64,000 nt of DNA from Streptomyces sp. NBC_01381 (GCF_026340305.1 NZ_JAPEPI010000001.1:310001-374000); one strand, 5' to 3'; positions 20,816 to 29,744 are shown, counted from the first letter of the stretch. Program-made: numbers and translations. The notes: a model not told the origin generated them from the sequence alone.

Positions 20816-20899
20816 GAGCCGACGATACGCTCGATAACGGACAAAATCGGCTTAACGCCAATCTTTGGCGTGGCTTGGCTTTCCACGCCCCCGGGGAGG

Positions 20900-21238
20900 T
20901 CAGTCCGCGCGGCGGCGGACCATCGCGAAGGCGACCGCGCCGACTCCGAGCGCCGCGGCCCCGGCGAGGGCGATCCACGGGAGGACGCCTGCGCCGGTGT
21001 CCGCCATGGTTCCGTCGGGGGCCGGGGAGGCGGGGGCCTCAGGGACTTCGGGGGTGTTGGTGGTACCCGCGGTGCGCGTGGCGGTGGCCGTGCCGGGGCC
21101 GTCGGCCTGGACCGTGGTCACGATCGAGGCCGGGGCCGGGGGCACCGCGTGGACCGCGGCGGCCGTCCCCGCCGGTCCCGCGAACCCGATCAGCACCGCG
21201 GCCGCCACTGCCGCGGCCGCTCTTCCGCTACGCCCCAT
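20900..21238 (-). CDS. Small surface protein with sortase-like C-terminal signal (MADTG)
   Basis: Protein of 112 residues with an N-terminal signal peptide (RAAAAVAAAVLIGFAG, cleavage near TAAA-V), a Thr/Pro/Ala-rich middle and a C-terminal sorting-type signal: MADTG, then a hydrophobic helix (GVLPWIALAGAAALGVGAVAFAMV) and a RRRAD tail. Streptomyces class E sortases prefer LAxTG; MADTG differs at the first position. It may be attached to peptidoglycan or simply stay membrane-bound. ATG at 21238 is preferred over an upstream TTG at 21268, because the protein then starts with the basic signal-peptide region. Confidence 0.68.
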   Translation of the reverse strand: MGRSGRAAAAVAAAVLIGFAGPAGTAAAVHAVPPAPASIVTTVQADGPGTATATRTAGTTNTPEVPEAPASPAPDGTMADTGAGVLPWIALAGAAALGVGAVAFAMVRRRAD

Positions 21239-21340
21239 TTGCCCCACGCCCACTAGACACCCGCCCAACTCCCGTCCCTGCGCAGACTCTTGTATGGGGC
21301 GGAGGGTTGTGTGCGCAACCCCGCTCAGGTGCGGAAACGG

Positions 21341-22147
21341 TCAACTGCGCGAAACATTGCGCTCGTAGACCAGCCGCAGGCCGATCAGGGTCAGCCACGG
21401 CTCGTGCTCGTCGATGACCGAGGCCTCGCCGAGCACCATGGGCGCGAGGCCGCCGGTCGCGATGACCGTGACGTCGTCGGGATCGCCGCCGGGGCCCGCC
21501 AGTTCGCGCGCCATGCGCTGTACGACACCGTCGACCTGGCCCGCGAAGCCGTACAGGATGCCCGACTGCATGGCCTCCACGGTGTTCTTGCCGATGACGC
21601 TGCGCGGCCGGGCCAGCTCGATCTTGCGGAGCTGCGCGCCGCGTACGCCGAGCGCCTCGACGGAGATCTCGATGCCGGGGGCGATGACGCCGCCGGTGTA
21701 CTCGCCGCGCGCGGAGACCGCGTCGAACGTCGTCGCCGTACCGAAGTCGACGACGATGGCGGGCCCTCCGTAGAGCTCGACCGCGGCGACCGCGTTGATG
21801 ATGCGGTCGGCGCCGACCTCCTTGGGGTTGTCCATGAGGATCGGCACGCCGGTCTTGATGCCGGGCTCCACGAGGACGGCGGGCACGTCTCCGTAGTAGC
21901 GCCTTGTGACCTCGCGCAGTTCGTGCAGGACGGAGGGGACCGTCGAGCAGATGGCGATGCCGTCGATGCCGTCGCCCAGCTCGTCGCCGAGCAGCGGGTG
22001 CATGCCCATCAGGCCGTTGAGCAGCACGGCGAGCTCGTCGGCGGTGCGGCGGGCTTCGGTGGAGATGCGCCAGTGCTCGACGATCTCCTCGCCGTCGAAG
22101 AGGCCGAGGACGGTGTGGGTGTTTCCGACGTCGATGGTCAGCAGCAT
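21341..22147 (-). CDS. coaX: Type III pantothenate kinase
   Basis: Enzyme of 268 residues that phosphorylates pantothenate in the first step of coenzyme A synthesis. The ASKHA-fold signatures are present: LLTIDVGNTHTVLGLF (phosphate 1), GADRIINAVAA and VVDFGTATTFDAVS (phosphate 2), GGVIAPGIEIS and, near the end, VIATGGLAPMV. It is the last gene of the minus-strand block panC-nadB-nadC-coaX, 7 bases after nadC, so CoA and NAD synthesis genes share an operon here. Confidence 0.96.
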   Translation of the reverse strand: MLLTIDVGNTHTVLGLFDGEEIVEHWRISTEARRTADELAVLLNGLMGMHPLLGDELGDGIDGIAICSTVPSVLHELREVTRRYYGDVPAVLVEPGIKTGVPILMDNPKEVGADRIINAVAAVELYGGPAIVVDFGTATTFDAVSARGEYTGGVIAPGIEISVEALGVRGAQLRKIELARPRSVIGKNTVEAMQSGILYGFAGQVDGVVQRMARELAGPGGDPDDVTVIATGGLAPMVLGEASVIDEHEPWLTLIGLRLVYERNVSRS

Positions 22148-22154
22148 GTCGTCG

Positions 22155-23138
22155 TCACTCCGCCGCGCGCAGGTCGAGGCCGATGTCCAGGATCGGCGAG
22201 GAGTGGGTGAGGGCGCCCACCGCGAGGAAGTCGACGCCCGTGTCCGCGTACGCGCGGGCGTTCTCCAGGGTGAGGCGGCCGGAGGACTCCAGGATCGCGC
22301 GGCCGTGCACGATCGCCACGGCCTCTTCGGTCTCGCCCGGCGTGAAGTTGTCCAGGAGGATCAGGTCGGCGCCCGCGTCCACGACCTCGCGCAGCTGGTG
22401 GAGCGTGTCGACCTCGACCTCCACGGCCAGGTCGGGGAAGGCCTCGCGTACGGCCTTGAAGGCCTGCTCCACGCCGCCGGCGGCCACCACGTGGTTGTCC
22501 TTCACCAGGGCCGCGTCCGAGAGCGACATGCGGTGGTTGACGCCGCCGCCCATGCGGACCGCGTACTTCTCCAGGGCGCGCAGCCCGGCCGTCGTCTTGC
22601 GGGTGTCGCGGACCTTGGCGTTCGTGCCGTCGAGTGCGTCGGCCCACGCGCGCGTGGCGGTCGCGATCCCGGAGAGGCGGCACAGGAGGTTGAGCGCGCT
22701 GCGCTCGGCGGTGAGCAGGTCGCGGGTGCGGGTGGTGACGCTGAGCAGCGTGTCGCCCGCCTCGACCCGCTCGCCGTCGTCGACGTGCCGCTCGACCTCG
22801 AAGGTGTCCGTGCAGACGAGGGAGATGACGGCCTCGGCGACGCGCAGGCCCGCGACCGTGCCGGCCTCGCGGGCGGTGAAGTCGCCGGTGGCGACGGCCT
22901 CTTCGGGGATCGTGGCGACCGAGGTGACGTCCACGCCGCCGTCCAGGTCCTCCGAGACCGCCATGTGCGCGATGTCCTCGACCTGGACGGGATCGAGCCC
23001 GGCGTCGGCCAGGAGCTGCGCCAGGGCGGGGTCGAGGCCGCACTCCATGGGGTCGTAGGCGTCGTCTCCGCCGCAGCCGCAGGCGTCGCCGCAGCCGCCG
23101 CCGACGGGGGCGATGGGGAGGTCGGGGGTGCTGCTCAC
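22155..23138 (-). CDS. nadC: Nicotinate-nucleotide pyrophosphorylase (carboxylating) with Cys-rich N-terminus
   Basis: Quinolinate phosphoribosyltransferase of 327 residues making nicotinate mononucleotide from quinolinate and PRPP. Hallmarks are SALNLLCRLSGIATAT, DTRKTTAGLRALEKYAV, GGGVNHRMSLSDAALVKDNH (given as GGGVNHR and KDNH) and LDNFTPGE. The first 35 residues are an extra piece with four Cys (GCGDACGCGG then MECG) not needed for the fold. GTG at 23138 is used because AGGAGAA lies 7 bases upstream; the nadB stop ends 2 bases before it. Confidence 0.95.
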   Translation of the reverse strand: MSSTPDLPIAPVGGGCGDACGCGGDDAYDPMECGLDPALAQLLADAGLDPVQVEDIAHMAVSEDLDGGVDVTSVATIPEEAVATGDFTAREAGTVAGLRVAEAVISLVCTDTFEVERHVDDGERVEAGDTLLSVTTRTRDLLTAERSALNLLCRLSGIATATRAWADALDGTNAKVRDTRKTTAGLRALEKYAVRMGGGVNHRMSLSDAALVKDNHVVAAGGVEQAFKAVREAFPDLAVEVEVDTLHQLREVVDAGADLILLDNFTPGETEEAVAIVHGRAILESSGRLTLENARAYADTGVDFLAVGALTHSSPILDIGLDLRAAE

Positions 23139-23140
23139 GG

Positions 23141-24853
23141 TCACTTCTCCTGAAGTCTTGTCGTCGGGGGGAAGTCGGGCGTCTCGGTCGTCCACGCGGC
23201 CAGCGTCCGGTCCGCGTTGAGGCGTACGACGATGTGGCGCCGCCAGGCCGCGTCGTCGCGGTCGGCGTGGTCCTCGCGCCAGTGGCAGCCGCGGGTCTCC
23301 TCGCGGCGCTGTGCCGCGGCCACCAGGACGCGGGCGACGCACAGGAGGTTGGTGGTCTCCCACGTGTCGACGCCGGGCTCGGCGGTCTTGCCGTCCTCGG
23401 CGAGGGCGCCCGCGGCTTCGGCGTGGACGCGGGCCAGCCGGGCCGCGGCCTCGGAGAGGGAGTCGGCGGACCTGAGCACTCCGGCGCCGTCGGTCATGAC
23501 GCGCTGGATGGTGAAGCGGGCCTCGGGCGGCAGCAGGGGGTGCTCGGGGGTGTCGGGGTGGGACACCGGCGCGGGCACGCGCGCGTGGAGGGCGTTTTCC
23601 GCGTGGCGCGCGGCGATGTCCGCGGCGATGCGCTCGGCGTAGACCAGGCCCTCCAGGAGGGAGTTGGAGGCGAGGCGGTTGGCGCCGTGCACGCCCGTGC
23701 AGGCGACCTCTCCACAGGCGTACAGACCCGGGACCGTGGTGCGGCCGTGCGGGTCGGTGCGGACGCCGCCCGAGGCGTAGTGCGCGGCCGGGGCGACGGG
23801 GATGGGCTCGGTCACCGGGTCGATGCCGTGGGCGCGGCAGGCGGCGAGGATCGTCGGGAAGCGGCTCGCCCACATGTCGGCGCCGAAGTGGCGGGCGTCC
23901 AAGTACATGTGCTCGGCGCCCTGTTCCTGCATGCGGCGCGTGATGCCCTTGGCGACGATGTCGCGGGGCGCGAGCTCGGCGAGTTCGTGCTGGCCGACCA
24001 TGAAGCGCACGCCGTCGGCGTCCACGAGGTACGCGCCCTCGCCCCGGACGGCTTCGGAGACCAGCGGCTGCTGGCCCTCCGCATCCGCGCCGAGGAAGAG
24101 CACCGTGGGGTGGAACTGCACGAATTCGAGGTCGCTCACCTCGGCGCCCGCGCGCAGGGCGAGCGCGACGCCGTCTCCCGTGGACACGGACGGGTTGGTG
24201 GTCGCGGAGAAGACCTGGCCCATGCCGCCGGTGGCGAGGACCACCGCGGGGGCGTGCACGGCGCCCACGCCGTCGTGCTGGCCCTCGCCCATGACGTGCA
24301 GGGAGACACCGGCGGTGCGGCCGTCGGCGTCCGTGAGGAGGTCGAGGGCCAGGGCGTTCTCGACGGTCGGTATGCCACGCGCGCGTACCGCCTCGACCAG
24401 GGCGCGGGAGATCTCAGCGCCGGTCGCGTCGCCACCCGCGTGCGCGATGCGGCGGCGGTGGTGGCCGCCCTCGCGGGTCAGCTCGATGGCGCCTTCGGGG
24501 CCCGTGTCGAAGTGGGCGCCGGTCTCGATGAGGCGGCGTACGGCGTCGGGGCCCTTGGTGACCAGGGTGCGCACGGCCTCTTCGTCGCACAGGCCCACGC
24601 CCGCGACGAGCGTGTCGTCCAGGTGCTGTTCGGGGGTGTCGCCCTCGCCGAGTGCCGCGGCGATGCCGCCCTGGGCCCAGCGCGTGGAACCGTCGTCCAG
24701 GCGGGCCTTGGTGACGACGACCGGCTTCAGGCCGGCCGCCGAGCAGCGCAGGGCGGCGGTGAGTCCGGCCACTCCGGAGCCGACGACCACGATGTCGGCG
24801 TCCAGGGACCAGCCGGGGGCGGGGGCGTGCAGTCGTATTCCGGTGGCACTCAT
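23141..24853 (-). CDS. nadB: L-aspartate oxidase
   Basis: FAD enzyme of 570 residues oxidising L-aspartate to iminoaspartate for quinolinate synthesis. The N-terminal dinucleotide motif VVVGSGVAGLTAALRC, the RWAQGGIAAAL and HRRRIAHAGGDATG active-site region, and GLYACGEVACTGVHGANRLASNS near residue 370 (seen in shorter blocks) are all present, with the succinate dehydrogenase-like C-terminal domain. It overlaps panC by 4 bases (ATGA). NadA, the next enzyme, is not encoded in this window. Confidence 0.95.
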   Translation of the reverse strand: MSATGIRLHAPAPGWSLDADIVVVGSGVAGLTAALRCSAAGLKPVVVTKARLDDGSTRWAQGGIAAALGEGDTPEQHLDDTLVAGVGLCDEEAVRTLVTKGPDAVRRLIETGAHFDTGPEGAIELTREGGHHRRRIAHAGGDATGAEISRALVEAVRARGIPTVENALALDLLTDADGRTAGVSLHVMGEGQHDGVGAVHAPAVVLATGGMGQVFSATTNPSVSTGDGVALALRAGAEVSDLEFVQFHPTVLFLGADAEGQQPLVSEAVRGEGAYLVDADGVRFMVGQHELAELAPRDIVAKGITRRMQEQGAEHMYLDARHFGADMWASRFPTILAACRAHGIDPVTEPIPVAPAAHYASGGVRTDPHGRTTVPGLYACGEVACTGVHGANRLASNSLLEGLVYAERIAADIAARHAENALHARVPAPVSHPDTPEHPLLPPEARFTIQRVMTDGAGVLRSADSLSEAAARLARVHAEAAGALAEDGKTAEPGVDTWETTNLLCVARVLVAAAQRREETRGCHWREDHADRDDAAWRRHIVVRLNADRTLAAWTTETPDFPPTTRLQEK

Positions 24854-25851
24854 GCGGTGGCTCCGAACGTGAGCGGGATGTTGTCGATCAGCCGGGTCGC
24901 GCCGACCTTGGCCGCGACGGCGAGAACCGCGTCGCCCGTGTGGTCCGGCCCCACGTCCGTGAAGTCGGCGGGGTCGACGAGCGCCAAGTAGTCCAGTTCG
25001 AGCGGGGGTTGGCGGCGGGCCGCCTCGTCGATGACCTGGCGGGCCGCGGCGCGGACGGCCGCGGGGCCGCCGGGCACGGCCGGTGTGACGGACTGGGCGA
25101 CGGCGTGGGTGTCGGCGGCGGCGCGGGACTCCCCCAGCGCGTTCAGGGCGGCGGCACGCGCGTGCGTGGCGGGGGCGCTCGCCGCCCGTGCGCGCAGGGC
25201 CTCCTGCGCCGCGTGCCGGTCGCGGCCCGCGAAGAGGGCCTGGGAGAGCGCGAGGGCGGTGCGCCGCTCGGCCGCGGACAGGTAGCGGTTGCGGCTGGAG
25301 AGCGCCAAGCCGTCGTCCTCGCGCACCGTCGGTACGCCGACGATCTCGATGCCGAAGTTCAGGTCCCGCACCATGCGGCGGATGAGGGCGAGCTGCTGGG
25401 CGTCCTTCTGTCCGTACAGCGCCACATCGGGGCGTGTGAGGTGAAGGAGTTTGGCGACGACCGTGAGCATGCCGTCGAAGTGGCCGGGCCGTGTGGCCCC
25501 TTCGAGGCGGGTGCCCATGGGTCCCGCGCTGACGCGGACCTGGGGTTCGCCGCCGGGGTAGACCTCGTCTACGGAGGGGGCGAACACGAAGTCCGCGCCC
25601 TCCTGTTCGGCGATCTTGATGTCGGCGTCCAGGGTACGCGGATAGCGGTCGAGGTCCTCGCCCGCGCCGAACTGGAGGGGGTTGACGAAGACCGTGACGA
25701 CGACCTCGCCCTCGTCGCCCGCGATGCGGCGTGCGGTGCGGATGAGCGTGGCGTGGCCCTCGTGCAGGGCGCCCATCGTCATGACGACGGCACGGCGGCC
25801 CGCACGCGTGCGCGTGCGCAGGGCGTCGGCGGTGTGCAGGAGGCCGGTCAT
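24850..25851 (-). CDS. panC: Pantothenate synthetase
   Basis: Enzyme of 333 residues joining pantoate and beta-alanine with ATP. Signatures are VVMTMGALHEGHATL, VFVNPLQFG, the YGQKDAQQL lysine motif and REDDGLALSSRN. The C-terminal half is longer than in most bacteria because of an Ala-rich insertion (about 220-285), a feature I remember in streptomycetes. The ATG overlaps the stop of the DUF2520 gene by 4 bases, and its own stop overlaps nadB, so translation is coupled. Confidence 0.95.
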   Translation of the reverse strand: MTGLLHTADALRTRTRAGRRAVVMTMGALHEGHATLIRTARRIAGDEGEVVVTVFVNPLQFGAGEDLDRYPRTLDADIKIAEQEGADFVFAPSVDEVYPGGEPQVRVSAGPMGTRLEGATRPGHFDGMLTVVAKLLHLTRPDVALYGQKDAQQLALIRRMVRDLNFGIEIVGVPTVREDDGLALSSRNRYLSAAERRTALALSQALFAGRDRHAAQEALRARAASAPATHARAAALNALGESRAAADTHAVAQSVTPAVPGGPAAVRAAARQVIDEAARRQPPLELDYLALVDPADFTDVGPDHTGDAVLAVAAKVGATRLIDNIPLTFGATA

Positions 25852-26786
25852 CGGCTGTCTCCCTCGGTGTCGCCGGCCCCGCCCGCGCCGTTGGCCAGGA
25901 CCCCCAGGAGGTCCTCGGCGAGCTCCGGCTTGAGCAGTCCGTGGGCGAGCGCGCGGTCGGCGGTGGCGCGAGCCATCGCCAGGTATCCGGCGACGGTCTG
26001 CGGGGCGTGCTTGCGCAGCTCGGCGACGTGGGCGGCGACGGTGCCCGCGTCCCCGCGTGCGACGGGTCCGGTGAGGGCGGCGTCGCCGGACCGCAGCGCG
26101 TTGTCGAGGGCGGCGCCGAGCAGCGGGCCGAGCATCCGGTCGGGGGCCTCGACGCCCGCGTCCCGGAGCAGCTCCATGGACTCGGCGACCAGGGTGACCA
26201 GGTGGTTCGCGCCGAGTGCGAGGGCCGCGTGGTAGAGCGGCCGCGACTCCTCGGCGATCCACTCGGGCTCGCCGCCCATCTCGATGACGAGCGCCTCGGC
26301 CGCGAGCCGCAGCTCGTCGGGGGCGGTCACGCCGAAGGAGCAGCCGGCAAGCCGCTGTACGTCCACGGGGGTGCCGGTGAAGGTCATCGCGGGGTGCAGC
26401 GCGAGCGGCAGGGCGCCGGCCCGCAGCGCAGGGTCGAGCACCTTCGTGCCGTACCGCCCCGATGTGTGCACGATGAGCTGGCCGGGGCGGACGGCGCCGG
26501 TCTCGACGAGCCCGTCGACCAGGCCCGGAAGCACGTCGTCCGGCACGGTCAGGAGGACGAGGTCGGCGCGCTCCAGGACCTGGGCGGGCGGGACGAGGGG
26601 GACGTCGGGCAGCAGGACCGCGGCCCTGCGCACCGACGCGTCGGAGACACCGGACGCGGCGACCGGGCGGTGCCCGGCGAGCTGGAGCGCCGCGGCGAGC
26701 GCGGGGCCGACCCGGCCCGCTCCCACGACGCCCACCGTGAGCCTCGCGGGGCGGTCCCGCGGGTCTGGCTGATGAGGTGCGTTCAC
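25848..26786 (-). CDS. Rossmann-fold DUF2520 protein (ketopantoate reductase-like)
   Basis: Protein of 312 residues. The N-terminal Rossmann domain has the NAD(P) motif GVVGAGRVGPALAAAL and VLLTVPDDVLPGL; the C-terminal helical DUF2520 domain includes ALHPAMTFTG, LYHAALALGANHLVTLV and a terminal ANGAGGAGD tail. This pairing is found next to panC in many actinobacteria. The family is related to 6-phosphogluconate dehydrogenase-type reductases, so a part in making or recycling pantoate is a fair guess, unproven. It leads the five-gene operon with panC, nadB, nadC and coaX. Confidence 0.85.
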   Translation of the reverse strand: MNAPHQPDPRDRPARLTVGVVGAGRVGPALAAALQLAGHRPVAASGVSDASVRRAAVLLPDVPLVPPAQVLERADLVLLTVPDDVLPGLVDGLVETGAVRPGQLIVHTSGRYGTKVLDPALRAGALPLALHPAMTFTGTPVDVQRLAGCSFGVTAPDELRLAAEALVIEMGGEPEWIAEESRPLYHAALALGANHLVTLVAESMELLRDAGVEAPDRMLGPLLGAALDNALRSGDAALTGPVARGDAGTVAAHVAELRKHAPQTVAGYLAMARATADRALAHGLLKPELAEDLLGVLANGAGGAGDTEGDSR

Positions 26787-26933
26787 GCGATGACGCCTTC
26801 CCGTTCCAGTCCGCTCGGGGTACCGGACGATTTCTCGTCATGCTAACGCGATCGGTCCGTGGCGCGTCTTCGGCTGTCCACAGGCTGTGGGTATTCGTAT
26901 GACTGGTGGCCTCGGGCAGGCCATGCTCGAAGG

Positions 26934-28157
26934 ATGACTGCGTACGAGGCGGAAGACGAGCGCCCCCAGGAACAGCCCACGCATCAGCCCGAAGCGCTCG
27001 GGGACGGACCTGCGGAGGACTCCGCGGAGGACCCGGACGGGCGCGCCCGGCGCTCGGCGGCGGCCCGTGGCGCAGCCCGGGCCCTGAACCGCTCGCCCTT
27101 GGTCGTGCCGCTCGCCGAGCGCCTGTCGGCCCTGGCGGCCGCGGCCCACGAGGTCGTCGGCCCGGACGACCCCACCGACGTCTACGGCGACGCCGTCGTC
27201 GCCACCCTGGAGGACGAGGTCGCGCGCCTGCTCGGCAAGGAGGCGGCCGCCTTCTTCCCGACCGGCACGATGGCCCAGCAGGTCGCCCTGCGCTGCTGGG
27301 CGGGCCGCACCGGCAACGCGACGGTCGCCCTGCACCCGGTCGCGCACCCCGAGGTCCACGAAGGGGGCGCCTTCTCCGTGGTGAGCGGTCTGCGCACGGT
27401 CCACCCGACGAGGGAGCCACGGCTGCCCACGGCCGACGAAGTGCGGGACTTCGAGGAACCCTTCGGGACGCTGATGCTCGAACTGCCGCTCCGGGACGCC
27501 GGTTTCGTCCTGCCGACCTGGGAGGAGCTTGAAGCGGTCGTGGAGGCGGCCCGCGAACGCGACGCGGTCGTGCACTTCGACGGCGCCCGGCTGTGGGAGT
27601 GCACGCCGCACTTCGGCCGCCCGCTGACGGAGATCGCGGCTCTCGCGGACACGGTGTACGTGTCGTTCTACAAGTCCCTCGAAGGCCTGAGCGGCGCCGT
27701 GCTCGCCGGGCCGCGCACGCTCGTCGAGGAGGCGAGGGTCTGGCGCCACCGCTACGGAGGCCAGCTGTTCCAGCAGTTCCCGGCCGCCGTGTCCGCGCTG
27801 CTCGGCCTGAAGCACACGCTGCCCCGGCTGCCCGATTACGTGGCCCACGCGCGCGTGGTCGCCGACGCGCTGCGCGAAGGGTTCGCGGCGGCCGGGGTGC
27901 CGTGGTCGCGCGTGCACCCCGAGCGGCCGCACACCCATCAGTTCCAGGTCTGGCTGCCGTACGACTCCGAAGTCCTGACCGAGGCGTCGCTCGCCCAGGC
28001 CGAGGAGACCAAGACCCTGCTGTTCGGCCGCTGGTTCCCCGACGGCCCGCCCGGCCTCTCGGTCACGGAGGTCACCGTGACCGGGGCGGGCCTGGAGTGG
28101 ACGGCCGACGACGTCAATGATGCGGTCGCGGAGTTCGTGCGGCGGCTCCCCGGCTGA
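26934..28157 (+). CDS. PLP-dependent threonine aldolase-like (beta-eliminating lyase family) enzyme
   Basis: Fold-type I PLP enzyme of 407 residues, similar to low-specificity L-threonine aldolase. The family features are DPTDVYGDAVVATLEDEVARLLGKEAAAFFPTGTMA seen in parts (VYGDA, FFPTGTMAQQ), HFDGARLWE with the PLP-binding Asp, and the Schiff-base Lys in VSFYKSLEGLSGAVLAG. An acidic 60-residue N-terminal extension precedes the domain. ATG at 26934 has AAGG directly upstream; a GTG at 26859 is less likely. It is divergent from the NAD/CoA operon and stands alone. The true substrate is not certain. Confidence 0.82.
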   Translation: MTAYEAEDERPQEQPTHQPEALGDGPAEDSAEDPDGRARRSAAARGAARALNRSPLVVPLAERLSALAAAAHEVVGPDDPTDVYGDAVVATLEDEVARLLGKEAAAFFPTGTMAQQVALRCWAGRTGNATVALHPVAHPEVHEGGAFSVVSGLRTVHPTREPRLPTADEVRDFEEPFGTLMLELPLRDAGFVLPTWEELEAVVEAARERDAVVHFDGARLWECTPHFGRPLTEIAALADTVYVSFYKSLEGLSGAVLAGPRTLVEEARVWRHRYGGQLFQQFPAAVSALLGLKHTLPRLPDYVAHARVVADALREGFAAAGVPWSRVHPERPHTHQFQVWLPYDSEVLTEASLAQAEETKTLLFGRWFPDGPPGLSVTEVTVTGAGLEWTADDVNDAVAEFVRRLPG

Positions 28158-28374
28158 CGGATCCCCGGCCGAGGTGGACGGAGTGGGCGAGCCGGGCCAG
28201 GGCGGCCCGGATCCATCCGTGGGCGGGGCGTTCCTCGACGACGGCCTGGAAGCGCCCGTAGTCGCGCATCTCGCGGATGACCTGCCAGTCGTGCTGACCG
28301 GGGGCGGGTGGGGTGCGCTCGTCGTGCTGGGCGGCGCGGTAGCTGTCGAGGAGGTACTGCTGCGTGATGCTCAT
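28114..28374 (-). CDS. Small hypothetical basic protein
   Basis: Eighty-six residues starting SITQQYLLDSYRAAQHDE, with an amphipathic middle (HDWQVIREMRDYGRFQAVV) and a basic C-terminal tail. A good ribosome site (GAGAGGCGAGG) precedes the ATG. Its 3' end overlaps the aldolase gene by 44 bases. No family recognised; streptomycetes have small homologues of this kind by my recollection. Confidence 0.6.
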   Translation of the reverse strand: MSITQQYLLDSYRAAQHDERTPPAPGQHDWQVIREMRDYGRFQAVVEERPAHGWIRAALARLAHSVHLGRGSVSRGAAARTPRPHH

Positions 28375-28548
28375 GATGACCTCGCCTCTCGGGGTAAATG
28401 GTACTTATCGGGCACTCGTGGGTCGACGGGAAGCAGCGTCGACACATGAAGGGCATGGAGGGTGCGGGAAGGGCAGGTCCCGGGGTGCTGTGCCCCGCTT
28501 GCTGCGTCCCGCTCACCACAGACTGCGCCCGCCGACCCCACGCCGTCG

Positions 28549-28577
28549 CGTCGATTGACGCCGACCGTCAATCGACG
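28549..28577. promoter_or_regulatory. Perfect inverted repeat upstream of the ArsR-type regulator
   Basis: Arms CGTCGATTGACG and CGTCAATCGACG are exact complements over 12 bases with a 5-base spacer, ending 35 bases before the start codon. Size and symmetry fit an autoregulatory operator. Confidence 0.75.
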
Positions 28578-28612
28578 GCGGGGATGTCGGTGGCGGGGTG
28601 CACCATGGGGCC

Positions 28613-29719
28613 ATGAGCGTGAGCATCGACATCACCGGGCTGCTCCCGGAGCGGATCCACGTCGTGCCCTCGCCCCTGGCCGAGCTCGGCATGGCGCTGC
28701 ACGCGCTGGCGGAGCCGGGCCACCACCCGGGGCTCCAGGGCTGGGCGACGGCGGTGTCCGCGCGCATGGATCCATGCCTCGCGGACCGCATGTGCGACGC
28801 GGACTTCCTGTGGCGCACGACGTTCTCGGACGTCTTCGCGCCGTTCGCCGGCATCCCCGGCAGGCAGGCACTCCCGGGCGCCACGCTCGCCGAGGAGCTC
28901 GACCTCCTCGACAAGCTGACCGACGAGCAATTCGTGGACGCCGCCCTGGAGTTCACCTGCCAGTCGTCGTACGCGGAGCCGAACCGCTCCATCCTGGGCA
29001 CCCCTGAGGTGCAGCAGCGCGCCCTGGAGCTGGCCGCCGCCCGAGGCCCGCACCAGGTGCGCTTCACCCGGCGGCTGCTCGACGACCCGTCCGCGGTCCG
29101 CGCCTGGTTCCGGCAGCTGGTGGAGGACTGCGACGAGGCGTTCTTCGCGGACACCTGGGAGCGCCTGCAGCACCAGCTCGCCGCCGACGCCCGGCACAAG
29201 ACCGACCTGCTGCGCCGCAAGGGCCTCGCCGAGGCCCTGAAGGCGGTGTCCGGTGCGGCCTCCCTGGACGAGGAGGCCCGGCTCATCACCTTCGACAAGA
29301 TCACCGAGGGGCGCACGGTCACGGGGGACGGCAGCCTCGTCCTCGTCCCGACCAGCCTCGGCTGGCCCCATCTGATGGTGCTGCACCGCTATGGCTGGCA
29401 GCCCGCGATCACGTACCCCATCAGCGGACCCGGGCTCACCGCCCCGCCCTCCGTAGAGCAGCTGACCCGCCGCATGTCCGCGCTCGCCCACCCGGCCCGG
29501 ATGCGCCTGTGCCGCCACCTCGCACGCGGGGCGTACACCACGGGCGAGCTTGCGGACGCGCACGGCCTGACGGCGCCCGAGGTGTCACGCCACCTCAGCG
29601 TCCTGAAGAAGGCCGGGCTCGTCACGACACGGCGCCGCGGGCGCTATGTGCAGCACCAGCTGGACATCGGCGTGGTGTCACGCCTGGGCAGCGACTTCAT
29701 CGAGGGGGTGCTCCGCTGA
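28613..29719 (+). CDS. ArsR-family regulator with DUF5937 N-terminal domain
   Basis: Protein of 368 residues with an unusual order: a large N-terminal domain of about 270 residues (starting SVSIDITGLLPERIHVVPS, as DUF5937) and a C-terminal ArsR winged helix (MSALAHPARMRLCRHLARG, then ELADAHGLTAPEVSRHLSVLKKAGLV, given in blocks). The ATG at 28613 lacks a clear ribosome site; an in-frame GTG lies at 28598. The long N-terminal part probably senses a ligand. A perfect 12-bp inverted repeat upstream suggests self-control. No obvious target operon adjoins it except the small divergent gene at 28374. Confidence 0.83.
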   Translation: MSVSIDITGLLPERIHVVPSPLAELGMALHALAEPGHHPGLQGWATAVSARMDPCLADRMCDADFLWRTTFSDVFAPFAGIPGRQALPGATLAEELDLLDKLTDEQFVDAALEFTCQSSYAEPNRSILGTPEVQQRALELAAARGPHQVRFTRRLLDDPSAVRAWFRQLVEDCDEAFFADTWERLQHQLAADARHKTDLLRRKGLAEALKAVSGAASLDEEARLITFDKITEGRTVTGDGSLVLVPTSLGWPHLMVLHRYGWQPAITYPISGPGLTAPPSVEQLTRRMSALAHPARMRLCRHLARGAYTTGELADAHGLTAPEVSRHLSVLKKAGLVTTRRRGRYVQHQLDIGVVSRLGSDFIEGVLR

Positions 29720-29744
29720 GCGCTCCGCTGGAAGTGCGGTGATG

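Noticed and set aside
26876..26886. DnaA-box-like CTGTCCACA before the aldolase gene
   Set aside because: One isolated near-match cannot mark an origin; no cluster of boxes is present.
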